DNA from: Acidobacteriota bacterium
GTDB taxonomy: Bacteria > Acidobacteriota > Blastocatellia > Pyrinomonadales > Pyrinomonadaceae
NCBI GenBank assembly: GCA_019639135.1
Contig: JAHBSL010000006.1
Coordinates: 1-64,000 of the forward strand
Direction: 5' to 3'
Length of the DNA: 64,000 nucleotides
Positions 49,333 to 58,907 of this stretch are shown in pieces (position 1 is the first letter of the stretch; each line of letters begins with the position of its first letter). Made by a program: the position numbers and the translations under genes. The notes beneath the pieces are model-generated. The model was given only the letters and a program-made list of their open reading frames with translations. It did no database searches and was not told the DNA's origin.

Positions 49333-50172
49333 TCAGGCCTTTGGTTTGAAAAAGATGGTCAGGCCGATGCCGCCAAGGATGAGAGCCCCGGAGGCAAGTA
49401 GCCGAAGGTCTGCAGATTCTGAGAGAAAAAGAAAACCGCCAAGAGCAGCGATCGCCGGCACGGAGAGCTGAAGCACCGAAGCCCGCGTCGCCGTAAGGTC
49501 GCGAAGTGCGGCATACCACGCCCAATAACCGATGCCCGAAGCGACGGCTCCCGAAAGCACAGCCAGCACAAAGCCCCGCAACGTAAGCCCGATCTGGAGA
49601 GCGAAAGGCAAAGCCGCGATGGCGATCATCGGCACCGAGCGGATGAAGTTCCCAGCCGTATCGGCCAGCGGGTCGGTGCTTCCCTTTCCGCGGAGCGTGT
49701 AGAAGCCCCAGGCAACGCCCGCCGCCGCCATCAGCAATGCGCTCGCCAAAGGCGGAGCCGTAAGCCCCGGCAGCATCAGATACACAAGCCCCGAGAACGC
49801 GACCAGAACGCCGAACCACTCGCCCAAGGCCGGCCGCTCGCCGCGAAAAACGGCCGCAGCGATCATCGTTATCTGCACGCAGCCGAAAAGGATCAGCGCA
49901 CCGGTGGCCGCCGTCAGCCCAAAATAGGCGAATGAAAACGCGATGGCATAGGCGAAGAGAAAAAATGCCGAGGGCCAGTTGCCGTTTTTTGCCGGGTTCT
50001 GCGTCTTACCGGACAGCAGCAGGATCGCGGCAAGTACAAAGGCTCCGGAAAGCAGCCGGACCGCCGTAAATCCGGCCGCATCGGCCTCGCCGGCCCGGAG
50101 CGCCATTCGGCAGAGAATGGAATTGAACGCAAAGGCGGTGAGGGCAAAGGTTGTCAGTACGAAGACTTTCAT
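49333..50172 (-). CDS. EamA/DMT family transporter
   Basis: A 279-residue inner-membrane transporter with two EamA repeats of about five helices each. The first starts with FNSILCRMALRAGEADAAGFTAVRLLSGA and the second with AAAGVAWGFYTLRGKGS and GYWAWYAALRDLTATRASVLQLSVPAIAALGG. Family members export amino acids, metabolites or drugs. The substrate is not predictable. The gene is divergent from a methyltransferase gene. Confidence 0.9.
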   Translation of the reverse strand: MKVFVLTTFALTAFAFNSILCRMALRAGEADAAGFTAVRLLSGAFVLAAILLLSGKTQNPAKNGNWPSAFFLFAYAIAFSFAYFGLTAATGALILFGCVQITMIAAAVFRGERPALGEWFGVLVAFSGLVYLMLPGLTAPPLASALLMAAAGVAWGFYTLRGKGSTDPLADTAGNFIRSVPMIAIAALPFALQIGLTLRGFVLAVLSGAVASGIGYWAWYAALRDLTATRASVLQLSVPAIAALGGFLFLSESADLRLLASGALILGGIGLTIFFKPKA

Positions 50173-50229
50173 CCGGCGATCCGCGGTGGGAACTTCCCGC
50201 CGCGACCGCTCTATATTACAGGAGTATTT

Positions 50230-51297
50230 ATGTTAGACAGCAATTTTAACCAGCAGAAAGCCGAGGCTTTTTCCGAGAGCCTTATCGATACATTGAACAA
50301 AGCGGCCGTCGCATTGGCTCTCAGCATCGGCAACCGCGTCGGGCTTTTCGAGGCGATGGCAGGCCTTCCGGCCTCGACCTCGCAACAGATCGCCGACGCA
50401 GCGGGGCTCAATGAGCGTTACGTTCGCGAGTGGCTCGGCACGATGGTGACCGGCAAGATCGTCACCTATTCGCCCGAGACGAAGACCTATCAGCTTCCGG
50501 CCGAGCATGCCGCGTTCCTGACGAGCGGCGGCGTCTATAACTTCGCGGCTTCGATGGAATTCGTCCCGGTGCTTGCAGGAGTTGAGGACAAGCTGATCGA
50601 AAGCTTTCGCAATGGCGGCGGAGTTCCCTATTCCGAGTATCCGCGGTTCCACGAAGTGATGGCGGCCGAAAGCGCGCAGACGATCGTAGCCGCTCTTGAG
50701 CCTTACATCATTCCGATAGTTCCGGGGCTGAAGGAGAAGCTCGAGGCGGGCATCGACGTGCTCGACGTCGGCTGCGGCTCGGGCCGGGCGATGACGGTTC
50801 TTGCCGAGAAGTATCCGAACAGCCGCTTTGCAGGTTACGACTTTTCGGAGGAAGGCATCGCCCGGGCAAACGCTGATGCGAAGGCAAAGGGCCTCACGAA
50901 CGTCCGGTTCGAGGTCCGCGACGCCGCAAATATCGGCGAGACGGAGGCGTATGACCTGATCACGTCATTTGACGCGATCCACGATCAGGCCGACCCGGCG
51001 GGAATGCTCCGGAGCATCAATCAGGCCTTGCGACCGGATGGCGTTTATCTGGTGCAGGACATCACCGGCTCATCACACCTCGAGAAAAACCTCGAGCTGC
51101 CGGTCGCTCCGTGGCTTTATACGATCTCGTGTATGCACTGCATGACCGTCTCGCTCGCACAGGGCGGCGACGGTCTCGGGGCAATGTGGGGTGAGGAACT
51201 TGCCGAACAGATGATGAAGGACGCCGGCTTCGCCAACGTCCAGATCAACCACCTCGAACACGACGCAATGAACACGTATTACGTCGTGACGAAGTAG
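50230..51297 (+). CDS. SAM-dependent methyltransferase with winged-helix N-terminus
   Basis: A 355-residue protein. Residues 15-100 form a winged-helix dimerisation domain (TSQQIADAAGLNERYVREWLGTM), as in the Rv2258c-like/UbiE-Coq5 small-molecule methyltransferases. The Rossmann domain has DVLDVGCGSGRAM near 176-188 and FAGYDFSEEGIARA. A cysteine-rich stretch ISCMHCMTVSL and the segment HNxLEHD-like (NHLEHDAMNTYYVV) finish the protein. A natural-product or toxic-metabolite methylation role fits the family. A ribosome-binding ggagt is 8 bases upstream. A long hairpin terminator follows. Confidence 0.9.
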   Translation: MLDSNFNQQKAEAFSESLIDTLNKAAVALALSIGNRVGLFEAMAGLPASTSQQIADAAGLNERYVREWLGTMVTGKIVTYSPETKTYQLPAEHAAFLTSGGVYNFAASMEFVPVLAGVEDKLIESFRNGGGVPYSEYPRFHEVMAAESAQTIVAALEPYIIPIVPGLKEKLEAGIDVLDVGCGSGRAMTVLAEKYPNSRFAGYDFSEEGIARANADAKAKGLTNVRFEVRDAANIGETEAYDLITSFDAIHDQADPAGMLRSINQALRPDGVYLVQDITGSSHLEKNLELPVAPWLYTISCMHCMTVSLAQGGDGLGAMWGEELAEQMMKDAGFANVQINHLEHDAMNTYYVVTK

Positions 51298-51353
51298 GGC
51301 AAATGCGGAGGCCCGCACGTAAGCAAGGGCGTTTCATTCAATGCATTTTGCAC

Positions 51354-51397
51354 GAAGAAATGGACACGGAACTGTAAAGTCCGTGTCCATTTTCTTC
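51354..51397 (+). terminator. Long hairpin terminator after the methyltransferase
   Basis: A 17-bp stem with one bulged T (51354-51370 with 51380-51397) and a 9-base loop. The 3' strand is T-rich. Confidence 0.8.
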
Positions 51398-51429
51398 ATC
51401 GACCGGCGCGACGAAATACGTCCATCAGC

Positions 51430-51527
51430 GTCGCCAAAGGCGACAAATGCTAAAGCCTAGGGTGGAGCGAACGCAGTGAGCGAAACCCTAGCACGTCCGC
51501 CCAGCCTAATCGTCCCTGAAAGGGACG
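51430..51527 (+). repeat. Left arm of the RAYT-flanking repeat (three hairpins)
   Basis: Three hairpins in a row: GTCGCC/GGCGAC at 51430-51444, CTAGGGT/ACCCTAG at 51457-51491 and CGTCCCT/AGGGACG at 51511-51527. The same order of hairpins occurs inverted on the other side of the transposase. Confidence 0.85.
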
Positions 51528-51529
51528 CA

Positions 51530-51973
51530 TCAATCCCAAACATATCGTTCATCGATATCAACATTGTACCGCTGACAAATCACCCGCAACTCGTCCTTAT
51601 AATCCCGCTTCTGATGATGCTCCTTTTGCCGTGCGATGTAATCGCGGACGGCAGGGATCTGTGCCTCACCGATGGAAAACGCTCCATAGCCGGCTTGCCA
51701 ATAGAAATCCCTGACGCCCTTTTTCTTCATCCATAAAGAAGTCGAGCGTTTAATATCGCCAACAAGGGTCGGGATATCCAACCGGCCCGCCGAGATAAGC
51801 AAATGAACGTGATCGGCGATCCCGTTTGCGATGATCAGCTTAGCGTTATTGTTCCGCACGATACCGGTAATGTAGGCAAAGAGTTCGTCCTCGAAGTCAG
51901 GCGGGATGAGGGGCCGTCGGTCCTTAGTTGAGAAAACAATGTGAACGATTATCTTGATCAACGATTGCGGCAT
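51530..51973 (-). CDS. RAYT/IS200-type Y1 transposase
   Basis: A 147-residue HUH single-strand transposase. The HUH pair is ADHVHLL near residues 53-59, and the catalytic tyrosine region lies in VRDYIARQKEHH near residue 107, where the usual YIxxQxxHH motif is clear. VHIVFSTKDRRPLI and STSLWMKKKG are typical of REP-associated (TnpA_REP) members. It is flanked within 3-11 bases by inverted multi-hairpin repeats. The gene appears intact. Such proteins recognise and disperse REP hairpins. Confidence 0.92.
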   Translation of the reverse strand: MPQSLIKIIVHIVFSTKDRRPLIPPDFEDELFAYITGIVRNNNAKLIIANGIADHVHLLISAGRLDIPTLVGDIKRSTSLWMKKKGVRDFYWQAGYGAFSIGEAQIPAVRDYIARQKEHHQKRDYKDELRVICQRYNVDIDERYVWD

Positions 51974-51983
51974 ATGGGTTGTT

Positions 51984-52077
51984 CGTCCCCTTCAGGGACG
52001 GCACAATACTCGGATGTTACCCGGGGTTCCGCCTCCGGCTTCACCCGCGGGCTTTAACATTTGTCGCCTATGGCGAC
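51984..52077 (-). repeat. Right arm of the RAYT-flanking repeat (three hairpins, inverted)
   Basis: Inner hairpin CGTCCC/GGGACG at 51984-52000 differs from its left counterpart by one base. The middle hairpin (about 52019-52051) has the same layout but diverged sequence. The outer GTCGCC/GGCGAC at 52063-52077 is followed inward by the shared ACATTTG/CAAATG and TTTAA/TTAAA bases. The arm is a mirror image of 51430-51527. Confidence 0.85.
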
Positions 52078-52102
52078 CTGGAAAACTATGCTTCTTCAAG
52101 AC

Positions 52103-52150
52103 CCAGGGCTCCACTCTTGTCTTCACCGGCGGGCTTAAGGTTTCGTCGCC
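52103..52150 (-). repeat. Degenerate second copy of the outer right arm
   Basis: Aligned without gaps to 52021-52068, 34 of 48 bases agree by hand count, at a constant offset of 82 bases. It lies between the repeat and the end of lysS and has lost the closing GGCGAC. Confidence 0.7.
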
Positions 52151-52161
52151 GTCAAACGATC

Positions 52162-54162
52162 TTACTCTTTGCTCTCTGTGTCCTCTGTGGCTACTCGTTT
52201 TTCCGGGCGCATGTGGGGGAAGAGGATCACGTCGCGGATGGAGTGTTTGTTGGTGAGGAGCATGGTCAGGCGGTCGATGCCGATGCCGATACCGGCGGCG
52301 GGCGGCATGCCGTAGCTGAGTGCTCGAATGTAGTCCTCATCGAGCACCATCGCCTCCTCGTCGCCGCTCTCGCGGGCCTTCATCTGGTCGGCAAAGCGGT
52401 CGTACTGCTCCCGGGGATCGTTGAGCTCCGAAAAGCCGTTCGCGACCTCCATGCCATTGATAAACAGCTCGAACCGCTCGGCGACCTGCGGATTCTGCGG
52501 TGATGCTTTTGAGAGCGGAGAGATGGATTTCGGGTAATCGACAATGAACGTAGGCTGGATGAGATTCCTCTCGACAACTTCCTCAAAAAGGAACTGAGTA
52601 ATTCGAGCAAGCTGCAACTCTTCCGACATCGAATTATCAAGCACCGTCCGTAGAACACGTTGAATTCGCGTTTCAAATCGCTGGAAATCAGTCTCGTGTC
52701 CAGCCTTGAAACTGTCGTTGATACTTTCGGTTGCCTGCCAAAATCCGAGCTCTTTAGAAATAACGTCAATGTATATGCTGATTCCCATATCATCTTCATC
52801 GTCGTTGTCTCCTGATTCGAGTTTCGGATCATAATTTAGTATCGTCGCAACATTCATCTGCTGCATTCCAGATTTTCGCAGTTCGTTGTCAATCAACGCA
52901 GTCCACAATACAAGTCGCCGAAGCTTGTCGATATCATCAAACCAATCGATATCCAGGTCTCCCTGTCCAATTCTCTGACCTTTGTTCTGCCAGAAACGAA
53001 TCACGGCCTCTCGCATCGAAATCCTTTCGAATGACGAAAAATCAATTACTACGTCGGCATAAGGGTCGTTGGTCAACTTAACACTCAGCGATCCGTTAGA
53101 AAAAGTTATGGAATTTATCAAAAGCTGCTCGCAGAAGTCCATCATCCCGTTGACGTCCATGTAGGCACAGTAGAATTCGAGCATGGTGAACTCGGGATTG
53201 TGCTTGTAGCTGATGCCTTCGTTGCGGAAGTTGCGGTTGAGTTCGTAAACCTTTTCGAAGCCGCCGACGACGAGCCGCTTAAGGTAAAGTTCGGGCGCAA
53301 TGCGAGCGTAGAGGTCGATATCGAGCGCGTTGTGGTGCGTTTTGAATGGCTTCGCGGCGGCACCGGTCGCCTTTGGCGTCAGCATCGGCGTTTCGACCTC
53401 GATATAGCCATGGTCTTCGAGGAAATGGCGGATCGAGGAAATGAGCTTTGCCCGGCGTTCAAAGACCTCGCGGGTCGTCAGGCCGTCGTGCTCGATCTGC
53501 AGGCTCGAAGCGATCAGGTCGGCATAACGCTGCCGCTGGCGGATCTCGGGGTCGGCAATGCCGTGCATTTTGTCCGGCATCGGGAGCATCGCCTTGGCGA
53601 GGAATTGCAGCTTCTCCACATGCACCGAAAGCTCGCCCGTGTTGGTGATAAAAAGATAGCCCTCGACGCCGATGAAATCGCCGTGGTCAAGGTAGCCGAA
53701 GACCTCCCACGCCTTGCCTTCTTCGTCGAGTGGCTCGCCGGTGTCGTTGCTGATGGCGACGGCATCCTGCTTGCGGACGTAAACCTGCAGCCGCGAAATG
53801 CCGTCCGAAAGATGCACGAACGCGGCCTTGCCCATCACTCGCGGCGGGACGGCCATCCTGCCCGCGATGCGTACATTTCCGAGCGCCTTCAGTCGTTTAT
53901 TGAGCGCGTCCTTCTTTTCTGCCGGCGGACGCTCGCCCTCGCCGAGCGAGGCAAGGATCGCATACATCTCGGCATTGATCTCCGCCACGGGAGGATACTC
54001 AAGAAGTCGGGTGATCGTGTCCTCTTCGCCCGAAAGCGTGCTCCGGCCGAACTTGTTCGGATACGGATTGCCGACCAGTTCCCGCAGCTTTTCAAGGTGC
54101 TCGCGTCGTGCCGCCGTCTGGTCGTTCTGTTCGATTATTTCGTCAAATGGAGTTATGCTCAT
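52162..54162 (-). CDS. lysS: Lysine--tRNA ligase with about 100-residue insertion
   Basis: Class IIb lysyl-tRNA synthetase, 666 residues from the ATG at 54162. The OB-fold anticodon domain is about 110-230 (RIAGRM, FVHLSDG). Motif 2 is in [23 protein letters not shown] and motif 3 in [15 protein letters not shown]. Between HNPEFT and LIQPTFI there are about 100 more residues than I recall for E. coli LysS. This stretch (roughly residues 345-530, DNA 52560-53130) is clearly AT-richer than the rest. All catalytic motifs remain and the frame is unbroken, so the enzyme is probably active. The frame to 54237 adds no conserved residues. Confidence 0.93.
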   Translation of the reverse strand: MSITPFDEIIEQNDQTAARREHLEKLRELVGNPYPNKFGRSTLSGEEDTITRLLEYPPVAEINAEMYAILASLGEGERPPAEKKDALNKRLKALGNVRIAGRMAVPPRVMGKAAFVHLSDGISRLQVYVRKQDAVAISNDTGEPLDEEGKAWEVFGYLDHGDFIGVEGYLFITNTGELSVHVEKLQFLAKAMLPMPDKMHGIADPEIRQRQRYADLIASSLQIEHDGLTTREVFERRAKLISSIRHFLEDHGYIEVETPMLTPKATGAAAKPFKTHHNALDIDLYARIAPELYLKRLVVGGFEKVYELNRNFRNEGISYKHNPEFTMLEFYCAYMDVNGMMDFCEQLLINSITFSNGSLSVKLTNDPYADVVIDFSSFERISMREAVIRFWQNKGQRIGQGDLDIDWFDDIDKLRRLVLWTALIDNELRKSGMQQMNVATILNYDPKLESGDNDDEDDMGISIYIDVISKELGFWQATESINDSFKAGHETDFQRFETRIQRVLRTVLDNSMSEELQLARITQFLFEEVVERNLIQPTFIVDYPKSISPLSKASPQNPQVAERFELFINGMEVANGFSELNDPREQYDRFADQMKARESGDEEAMVLDEDYIRALSYGMPPAAGIGIGIDRLTMLLTNKHSIRDVILFPHMRPEKRVATEDTESKE

Positions 54163-54278
54163 TGCTTTCGATTTCGCGTAAACACTTAATATAAACCACC
54201 ACCGAGCGATAACAAACGAGTGAGGCCGGGCGGGCAATGTTTGGCGTCCTCGCCCGGCTGGTTTAAACTCAAGGCTTA

Positions 54279-55172
54279 ATGCAGCAAGTTCTCGCCGATT
54301 CGCTTGAGCCGGTCTTCCGGTTCCTGAACTACAACCTCTTTGCGCTCGGCAACGCGAAGATAACCCCGCTCAGCATTCTTTACGTGCTGGCTTTCACTCT
54401 GCTTCTCATCTATCTTTCCTCAAAGCTCCGGCGGCTGCTGATCGACCGCGTGCTCACGCGGACACGGCTCGACATTGGTGCCCGCGAGGCTATCGGGACG
54501 ATCATCCGCTACCTGGTTTTTGTCATCGGTTTCCTGATCCTGCTGCAAACTATCGGGATCGACCTGACGACACTCAACGTGCTTGCTGGTGCCATCGGTA
54601 TCGGTGTCGGCTTTGGCCTGCAGAACGTTGCCAACAATTTCATCAGCGGCCTGATCATCCTTTTCGAGCGGCCGATCAAGGTCGGCGACCGCATCGAGGT
54701 CGATGACGTTCACGGCGAGGTAACACACATCGGCGCCCGCAGCACCACCATCCGGACAAACGACAACATCGCGATCATCGTCCCGAACAGCAAGTTCATC
54801 TCGGAGAACGTCATCAACTGGAGCCTCGAGGGCGGGGCCGTCCGCTTCAAGATCCCGGTCGGAGTCGGCTACGACTCGGACCTCGACCTGGTCGAACGGC
54901 TTTTGCTTGAGGCCGCCGAAGAGAACGAGGACGTGCTCGAAAGCCCGCCGCCCTCGGTCCGTTTTCTTGAGTTTGGCGACAACTCGCTGAACTTCGAGCT
55001 GCGAGCCTGGAGTCGTGCCCGGCTACATCGCCCCGGGCTTTTCCGAAGTAACCTCAATTTTGCGATAATCAAGAAGTTCCGCGAGCACGGAGTCGAAGTG
55101 CCGTTTCCTCATCGGGAAGTCAACATCCGTGGCGGCATCGAACTGAAGGAACGGGCGTCCGCTACCGAATAG
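54279..55172 (+). CDS. MscS family mechanosensitive channel
   Basis: A 297-residue channel. Three membrane helices are visible: about 25-45, 68-88 and the pore helix 95-125, in which [27 protein letters not shown] is the Gly/Ala-packed TM3 of MscS. The cytoplasmic beta domain has [32 protein letters not shown] and [15 protein letters not shown]. The C-terminal part ends in PFPHREV. It would release solutes at hypo-osmotic shock. It is divergent from lysS and followed by mfd. Confidence 0.94.
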   Translation: MQQVLADSLEPVFRFLNYNLFALGNAKITPLSILYVLAFTLLLIYLSSKLRRLLIDRVLTRTRLDIGAREAIGTIIRYLVFVIGFLILLQTIGIDLTTLNVLAGAIGIGVGFGLQNVANNFISGLIILFERPIKVGDRIEVDDVHGEVTHIGARSTTIRTNDNIAIIVPNSKFISENVINWSLEGGAVRFKIPVGVGYDSDLDLVERLLLEAAEENEDVLESPPPSVRFLEFGDNSLNFELRAWSRARLHRPGLFRSNLNFAIIKKFREHGVEVPFPHREVNIRGGIELKERASATE

Positions 55173-55267
55173 GCGTTAGATTCCGTTTCGTTTTTGCGGA
55201 CGTAAGTAGTTGCCGGAAACAAGGGGAGCCGATTCCCTTTTCCGGGCAGGCGTGCGCGCACTTTGGG

Positions 55268-58200
55268 ATGAAAGAAGCTGAACGGGAAACATTCGAAATC
55301 CTTGTTGCTGCCCTACGCGGCGGTGCGGAGGCAGTGTGCCTCTCGGGCCTGACATCGATTCCCGCAAAGGCTTATTTCGCCGCCCGCCTGCGAAAGGCCG
55401 TTGGCCGGCCGGTCGTTATCGTAACGCCCGAAACCCGCGACCTTGAAACGTGGAATGCGAATCTGGCCTTCTTTGCCGATCATTTTGGCGGCACCGCGGA
55501 GAGCATCGCCGTCTTTCCCGCGTTTGAGACCGACCCGTATTCCGGTGCCTCGCCGCACCCGGACACCGAACGACTCAGGGCAGAAACGCTCTGGCGGCTG
55601 GCATCGGAAACGCCCGATATTCTGATCACCTCCGCGACCGCACTTGCCGCACGGATCGTCTCGCCCGGCGACGTGGCCGAGGCCGGGTGCAGGCTTTCGC
55701 TCGGAAGCGAACTTCCGCCGAAGCAAATGATGCGCAAGCTCGTCGCCGCCGGTTACGTCCGCGAAGATCCGGTGACATCGATCGGGCAGTTTTCGGTCCG
55801 CGGCGGCATTATCGACGTCTGGCCGCCGGACCGCGAACTTCCCGTCCGCCTCGACTTTTTCGGCGATGAGCTGGATTCGATCCGGAGTTTCGACCCGGCA
55901 ACGCAACTCTCGACCGGAAAGCTGAACGCCGTTAACCTCGCTCCGATGCGTGAACTTGTGGCCGAGCCGGACGATCTGCGTCTCTGGGCTGCCGAAGCCG
56001 AAGAGCGGTTCACCTCGCCGGAGCTTGCCCGCGGGCTTCGCGACCGGCTTGCTTTTGCCGAACACGGCGAAACGTTTTCCGGCTGGGAGTTCCTTTTTCC
56101 TCTGGTTCGACCGCTAAGGTCCAGCATTCTCGACCACCTCGACAAACACATTTTGCTCATCGATGAACCGGTCTCGGCTGAGGCGGCGATCGCAGAGCTT
56201 CACGCCAATACGGCACGGCATTTTGCCGAATCACTCGCCTCGGGCCAGATCGGCCTCGGTCCCGAAGAGCTTTTCTTTGACGGTAAAAAGCTTCGCGAGA
56301 TCATCGGCCGCAGCCAAAGGCTCGAGATGAGGGCACTCGGGCTTGCCGCCGCCGCGACCGACGAGGATCACGCATTGCCTGAATCGGGCAGTTCAGTGAA
56401 CCCGCTATTTCTTTTCCCGGCCGCTGCCGTCCGCTCCGAAGCCGCCATCCATGCACCGCCCGCACGTCAGTTCAACGGAGATGTAAAGGCCTTCGTCGCA
56501 GAACTTAAGAGCCGAATGCCGTCGATCGTCGCGGCGACGCACGGAATGGCCGAGCGGATCGAGGAAATACTTCGCGAATACGGCATTAACGCTCCCGCAG
56601 GGACGGTCCGAATTGGCAGCCTGACCGGCGGGTTCTCACTGGCGGATGAAGGTGTCGATATAGTTACCGAGGCCGAGATCTTCGGCAACACGATCCGGCC
56701 GCAGCCTTCGATCCGCTCAAGCGGGACGGGCGGTAAACGCCGCGTCGGTGCGTTCATTTCGGATTTTCGCGACCTGAAACAAGGCGATTATGTTGTTCAC
56801 ATCGACCATGGCATCGGCCGGTTCGATGGGCTGCAGACCATCGCCTCGCCCGCCGGCGAACGCGAGTTCATGCTGCTCGTTTATGCCGACGATGCGAAGC
56901 TCTTCGTCCCGGTCGAACGGCTCGACCTTGTTTCGCGTTATGCCTCGGGCGAGACGGCATCGCCGACCCTCGACCGGCTTGGCGGGCTCGGCTGGCAAAA
57001 GACAAAGGCCAAAGCAAAACGGGCGATGCGCGATATGGCCGATGAGCTTCTCAAGCTCTACGCCGAGCGGAAGCTCGTTTCGGGCTACGCATTTTCGCCC
57101 GATGCTCCATGGCAGCACGAGTTTGAGGACGCCTTTCCCTACGAACTGACGCCTGACCAGGCAAAGGCGATCGACGACGTCAAAGCGGATATGGAATCGC
57201 CTCGTCCGATGGACCGGCTGATAGTCGGCGATGTCGGATACGGCAAGACCGAGGTCGCGATGCGTGCCGCGTTCAAGGCAGTAATGGACGGCAAACAGGT
57301 CGCCATACTCGCCCCGACGACGATCCTCGCCTATCAGCATTTTGAGTCGTTCACGAAACGCTTCGCCCCTTTTCCGGTCAAGACCGAACTGCTCTCGCGG
57401 TTCCGTTCCAAGGCAGAGCAGACCGAGGTCGTAGCGGCCGCTGAGAAAGGCGATGTCGACGTCCTGATCGGCACGCACCGGATCCTCTCGAACGACGTTA
57501 CGCTTCCGAAGCTCGGGCTCGTCGTCGTCGATGAAGAACAGCGGTTCGGCGTCGCCCACAAAGAAAAGCTCAAACAGCTCAGGAAAAAGGTGGACGTGCT
57601 AACACTCTCGGCAACGCCGATACCGCGGACATTGAACATGTCACTGATGGGCATCCGCGATATGTCTATTATCGAGACGCCGCCGCGTGACCGGCTGGCC
57701 ATCAATACGCAGGTCGTCCAGTTTGGCGAGAGCGTCATCCGCTCGGCCATCGAGCTTGAAATGGCCCGCAACGGCCAGGTCTTTTTCATCCACAATCGGG
57801 TCGAGACGATCGATTCGATCGGTGCATTGATCCAAAAGATCGTCCCCGAGGCCCGCATCGCCATCGGTCACGGAAAGATGAACGAGAAGCAGATGGAGCA
57901 GGTGATGCTCGATTTCATAGACTTCAAATACGACGTCCTCGTCGCGACGACCATCATCGAGAACGGTATCGACATTCCGCGGGCAAACACCATCATAATC
58001 AACCGGGCGGACAATTACGGCCTTTCGCAACTCTATCAGCTTCGCGGCCGCGTTGGGCGCTCGGACCGACGTGCTTATGCTTATTTGTTGATACCAAGTG
58101 AGCTAGAACTGACGCCGATCGCGCGTCGCCGGCTGGCCGCGATCCGCGAGTTCTCAGACCTCGGGGCGGGCTTCCGCATCGCCGCCCTCGACCTCGAACT

Positions 58201-58753
58201 TCGCGGTGCGGGCAATCTGCTTGGCGGGCAACAGTCTGGACATCTCGACGCTCTCGGATTTGACCTTTACACTCGAATGCTCGAGCGAACCGTGGCCGAG
58301 CTTCGCGGCGAGGAGGTCGAGGACGAAACTCCGGTCACGATCAATCTGGGGCTCGACCTGACGATTCCGCACGAGTACATCGCCGATACCTCGCAGCGGC
58401 TGCGAACCTATAAACGCATTTCGGCGGCCGGTTCGGGTGAAGAGATAGCCGAGATCCGAAATGAGATCGAGGACCGCTATGGCCGCCTTCCGGATTCGGT
58501 CGAATCACTGCTCGGGTTCAGTTCGCTCCGCCGGTTGGCCGAATCGATGCACGTTGTGTCGATCGATCGGGTCGCCGAAGGGGCCGCCGTAAAGCTCAGC
58601 CAGAATTCAAAAGTGAACCCGGAGCGGCTGATGGCAATGGTAGAGAACGGCGAAAACGTAAGCTTTTCGCCTTCCGGAATTCTGCGGTTTCCCTTGAATG
58701 GGCTCGAGCCGCTTTCGGTCGTCCGCCATGTGCTCGAGACGATTCGCGGCTAA
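55268..58753 (+). CDS. mfd: Transcription-repair coupling factor
   Basis: A 1161-residue translocase that removes stalled RNA polymerase and recruits UvrA. The UvrB-homology module is in the N-terminal third (SGASPHPDTERLRAET, GQFSVRGGIIDVWPP). The CarD-like polymerase-interaction domain starts near residue 495 (LKQGDYVVHIDHGIGRFDGL). The RecG-like motor has GDVGYGKTEVAMRAAFKA near 652-669, VVDEEQRFGV near 755, and SATPIPRTLNMSL. The C-terminal TRCF domain follows. The length is normal. No strong ribosome-binding site precedes the ATG. Confidence 0.96.
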   Translation: MKEAERETFEILVAALRGGAEAVCLSGLTSIPAKAYFAARLRKAVGRPVVIVTPETRDLETWNANLAFFADHFGGTAESIAVFPAFETDPYSGASPHPDTERLRAETLWRLASETPDILITSATALAARIVSPGDVAEAGCRLSLGSELPPKQMMRKLVAAGYVREDPVTSIGQFSVRGGIIDVWPPDRELPVRLDFFGDELDSIRSFDPATQLSTGKLNAVNLAPMRELVAEPDDLRLWAAEAEERFTSPELARGLRDRLAFAEHGETFSGWEFLFPLVRPLRSSILDHLDKHILLIDEPVSAEAAIAELHANTARHFAESLASGQIGLGPEELFFDGKKLREIIGRSQRLEMRALGLAAAATDEDHALPESGSSVNPLFLFPAAAVRSEAAIHAPPARQFNGDVKAFVAELKSRMPSIVAATHGMAERIEEILREYGINAPAGTVRIGSLTGGFSLADEGVDIVTEAEIFGNTIRPQPSIRSSGTGGKRRVGAFISDFRDLKQGDYVVHIDHGIGRFDGLQTIASPAGEREFMLLVYADDAKLFVPVERLDLVSRYASGETASPTLDRLGGLGWQKTKAKAKRAMRDMADELLKLYAERKLVSGYAFSPDAPWQHEFEDAFPYELTPDQAKAIDDVKADMESPRPMDRLIVGDVGYGKTEVAMRAAFKAVMDGKQVAILAPTTILAYQHFESFTKRFAPFPVKTELLSRFRSKAEQTEVVAAAEKGDVDVLIGTHRILSNDVTLPKLGLVVVDEEQRFGVAHKEKLKQLRKKVDVLTLSATPIPRTLNMSLMGIRDMSIIETPPRDRLAINTQVVQFGESVIRSAIELEMARNGQVFFIHNRVETIDSIGALIQKIVPEARIAIGHGKMNEKQMEQVMLDFIDFKYDVLVATTIIENGIDIPRANTIIINRADNYGLSQLYQLRGRVGRSDRRAYAYLLIPSELELTPIARRRLAAIREFSDLGAGFRIAALDLELRGAGNLLGGQQSGHLDALGFDLYTRMLERTVAELRGEEVEDETPVTINLGLDLTIPHEYIADTSQRLRTYKRISAAGSGEEIAEIRNEIEDRYGRLPDSVESLLGFSSLRRLAESMHVVSIDRVAEGAAVKLSQNSKVNPERLMAMVENGENVSFSPSGILRFPLNGLEPLSVVRHVLETIRG

Positions 58754-58907
58754 ACCATTGCCGAGAATCGGAAAATCCGCAAAAGAAATGGTATTATCTA
58801 GGTTTTTGATAAGGCTTTTTCTCGATCGAAAGAACTCTCCGGGACAAACCCTGAGAAGGTTTATCGCATCAAAACCCGTCAAACGGCGAAAAAGTCCATT
58901 ATCGACA

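Noticed and set aside
53200..54189. 329-codon plus-strand frame over lysS
   Set aside because: Antisense of conserved LysRS motifs; composition explained by the codon bias of the real gene.
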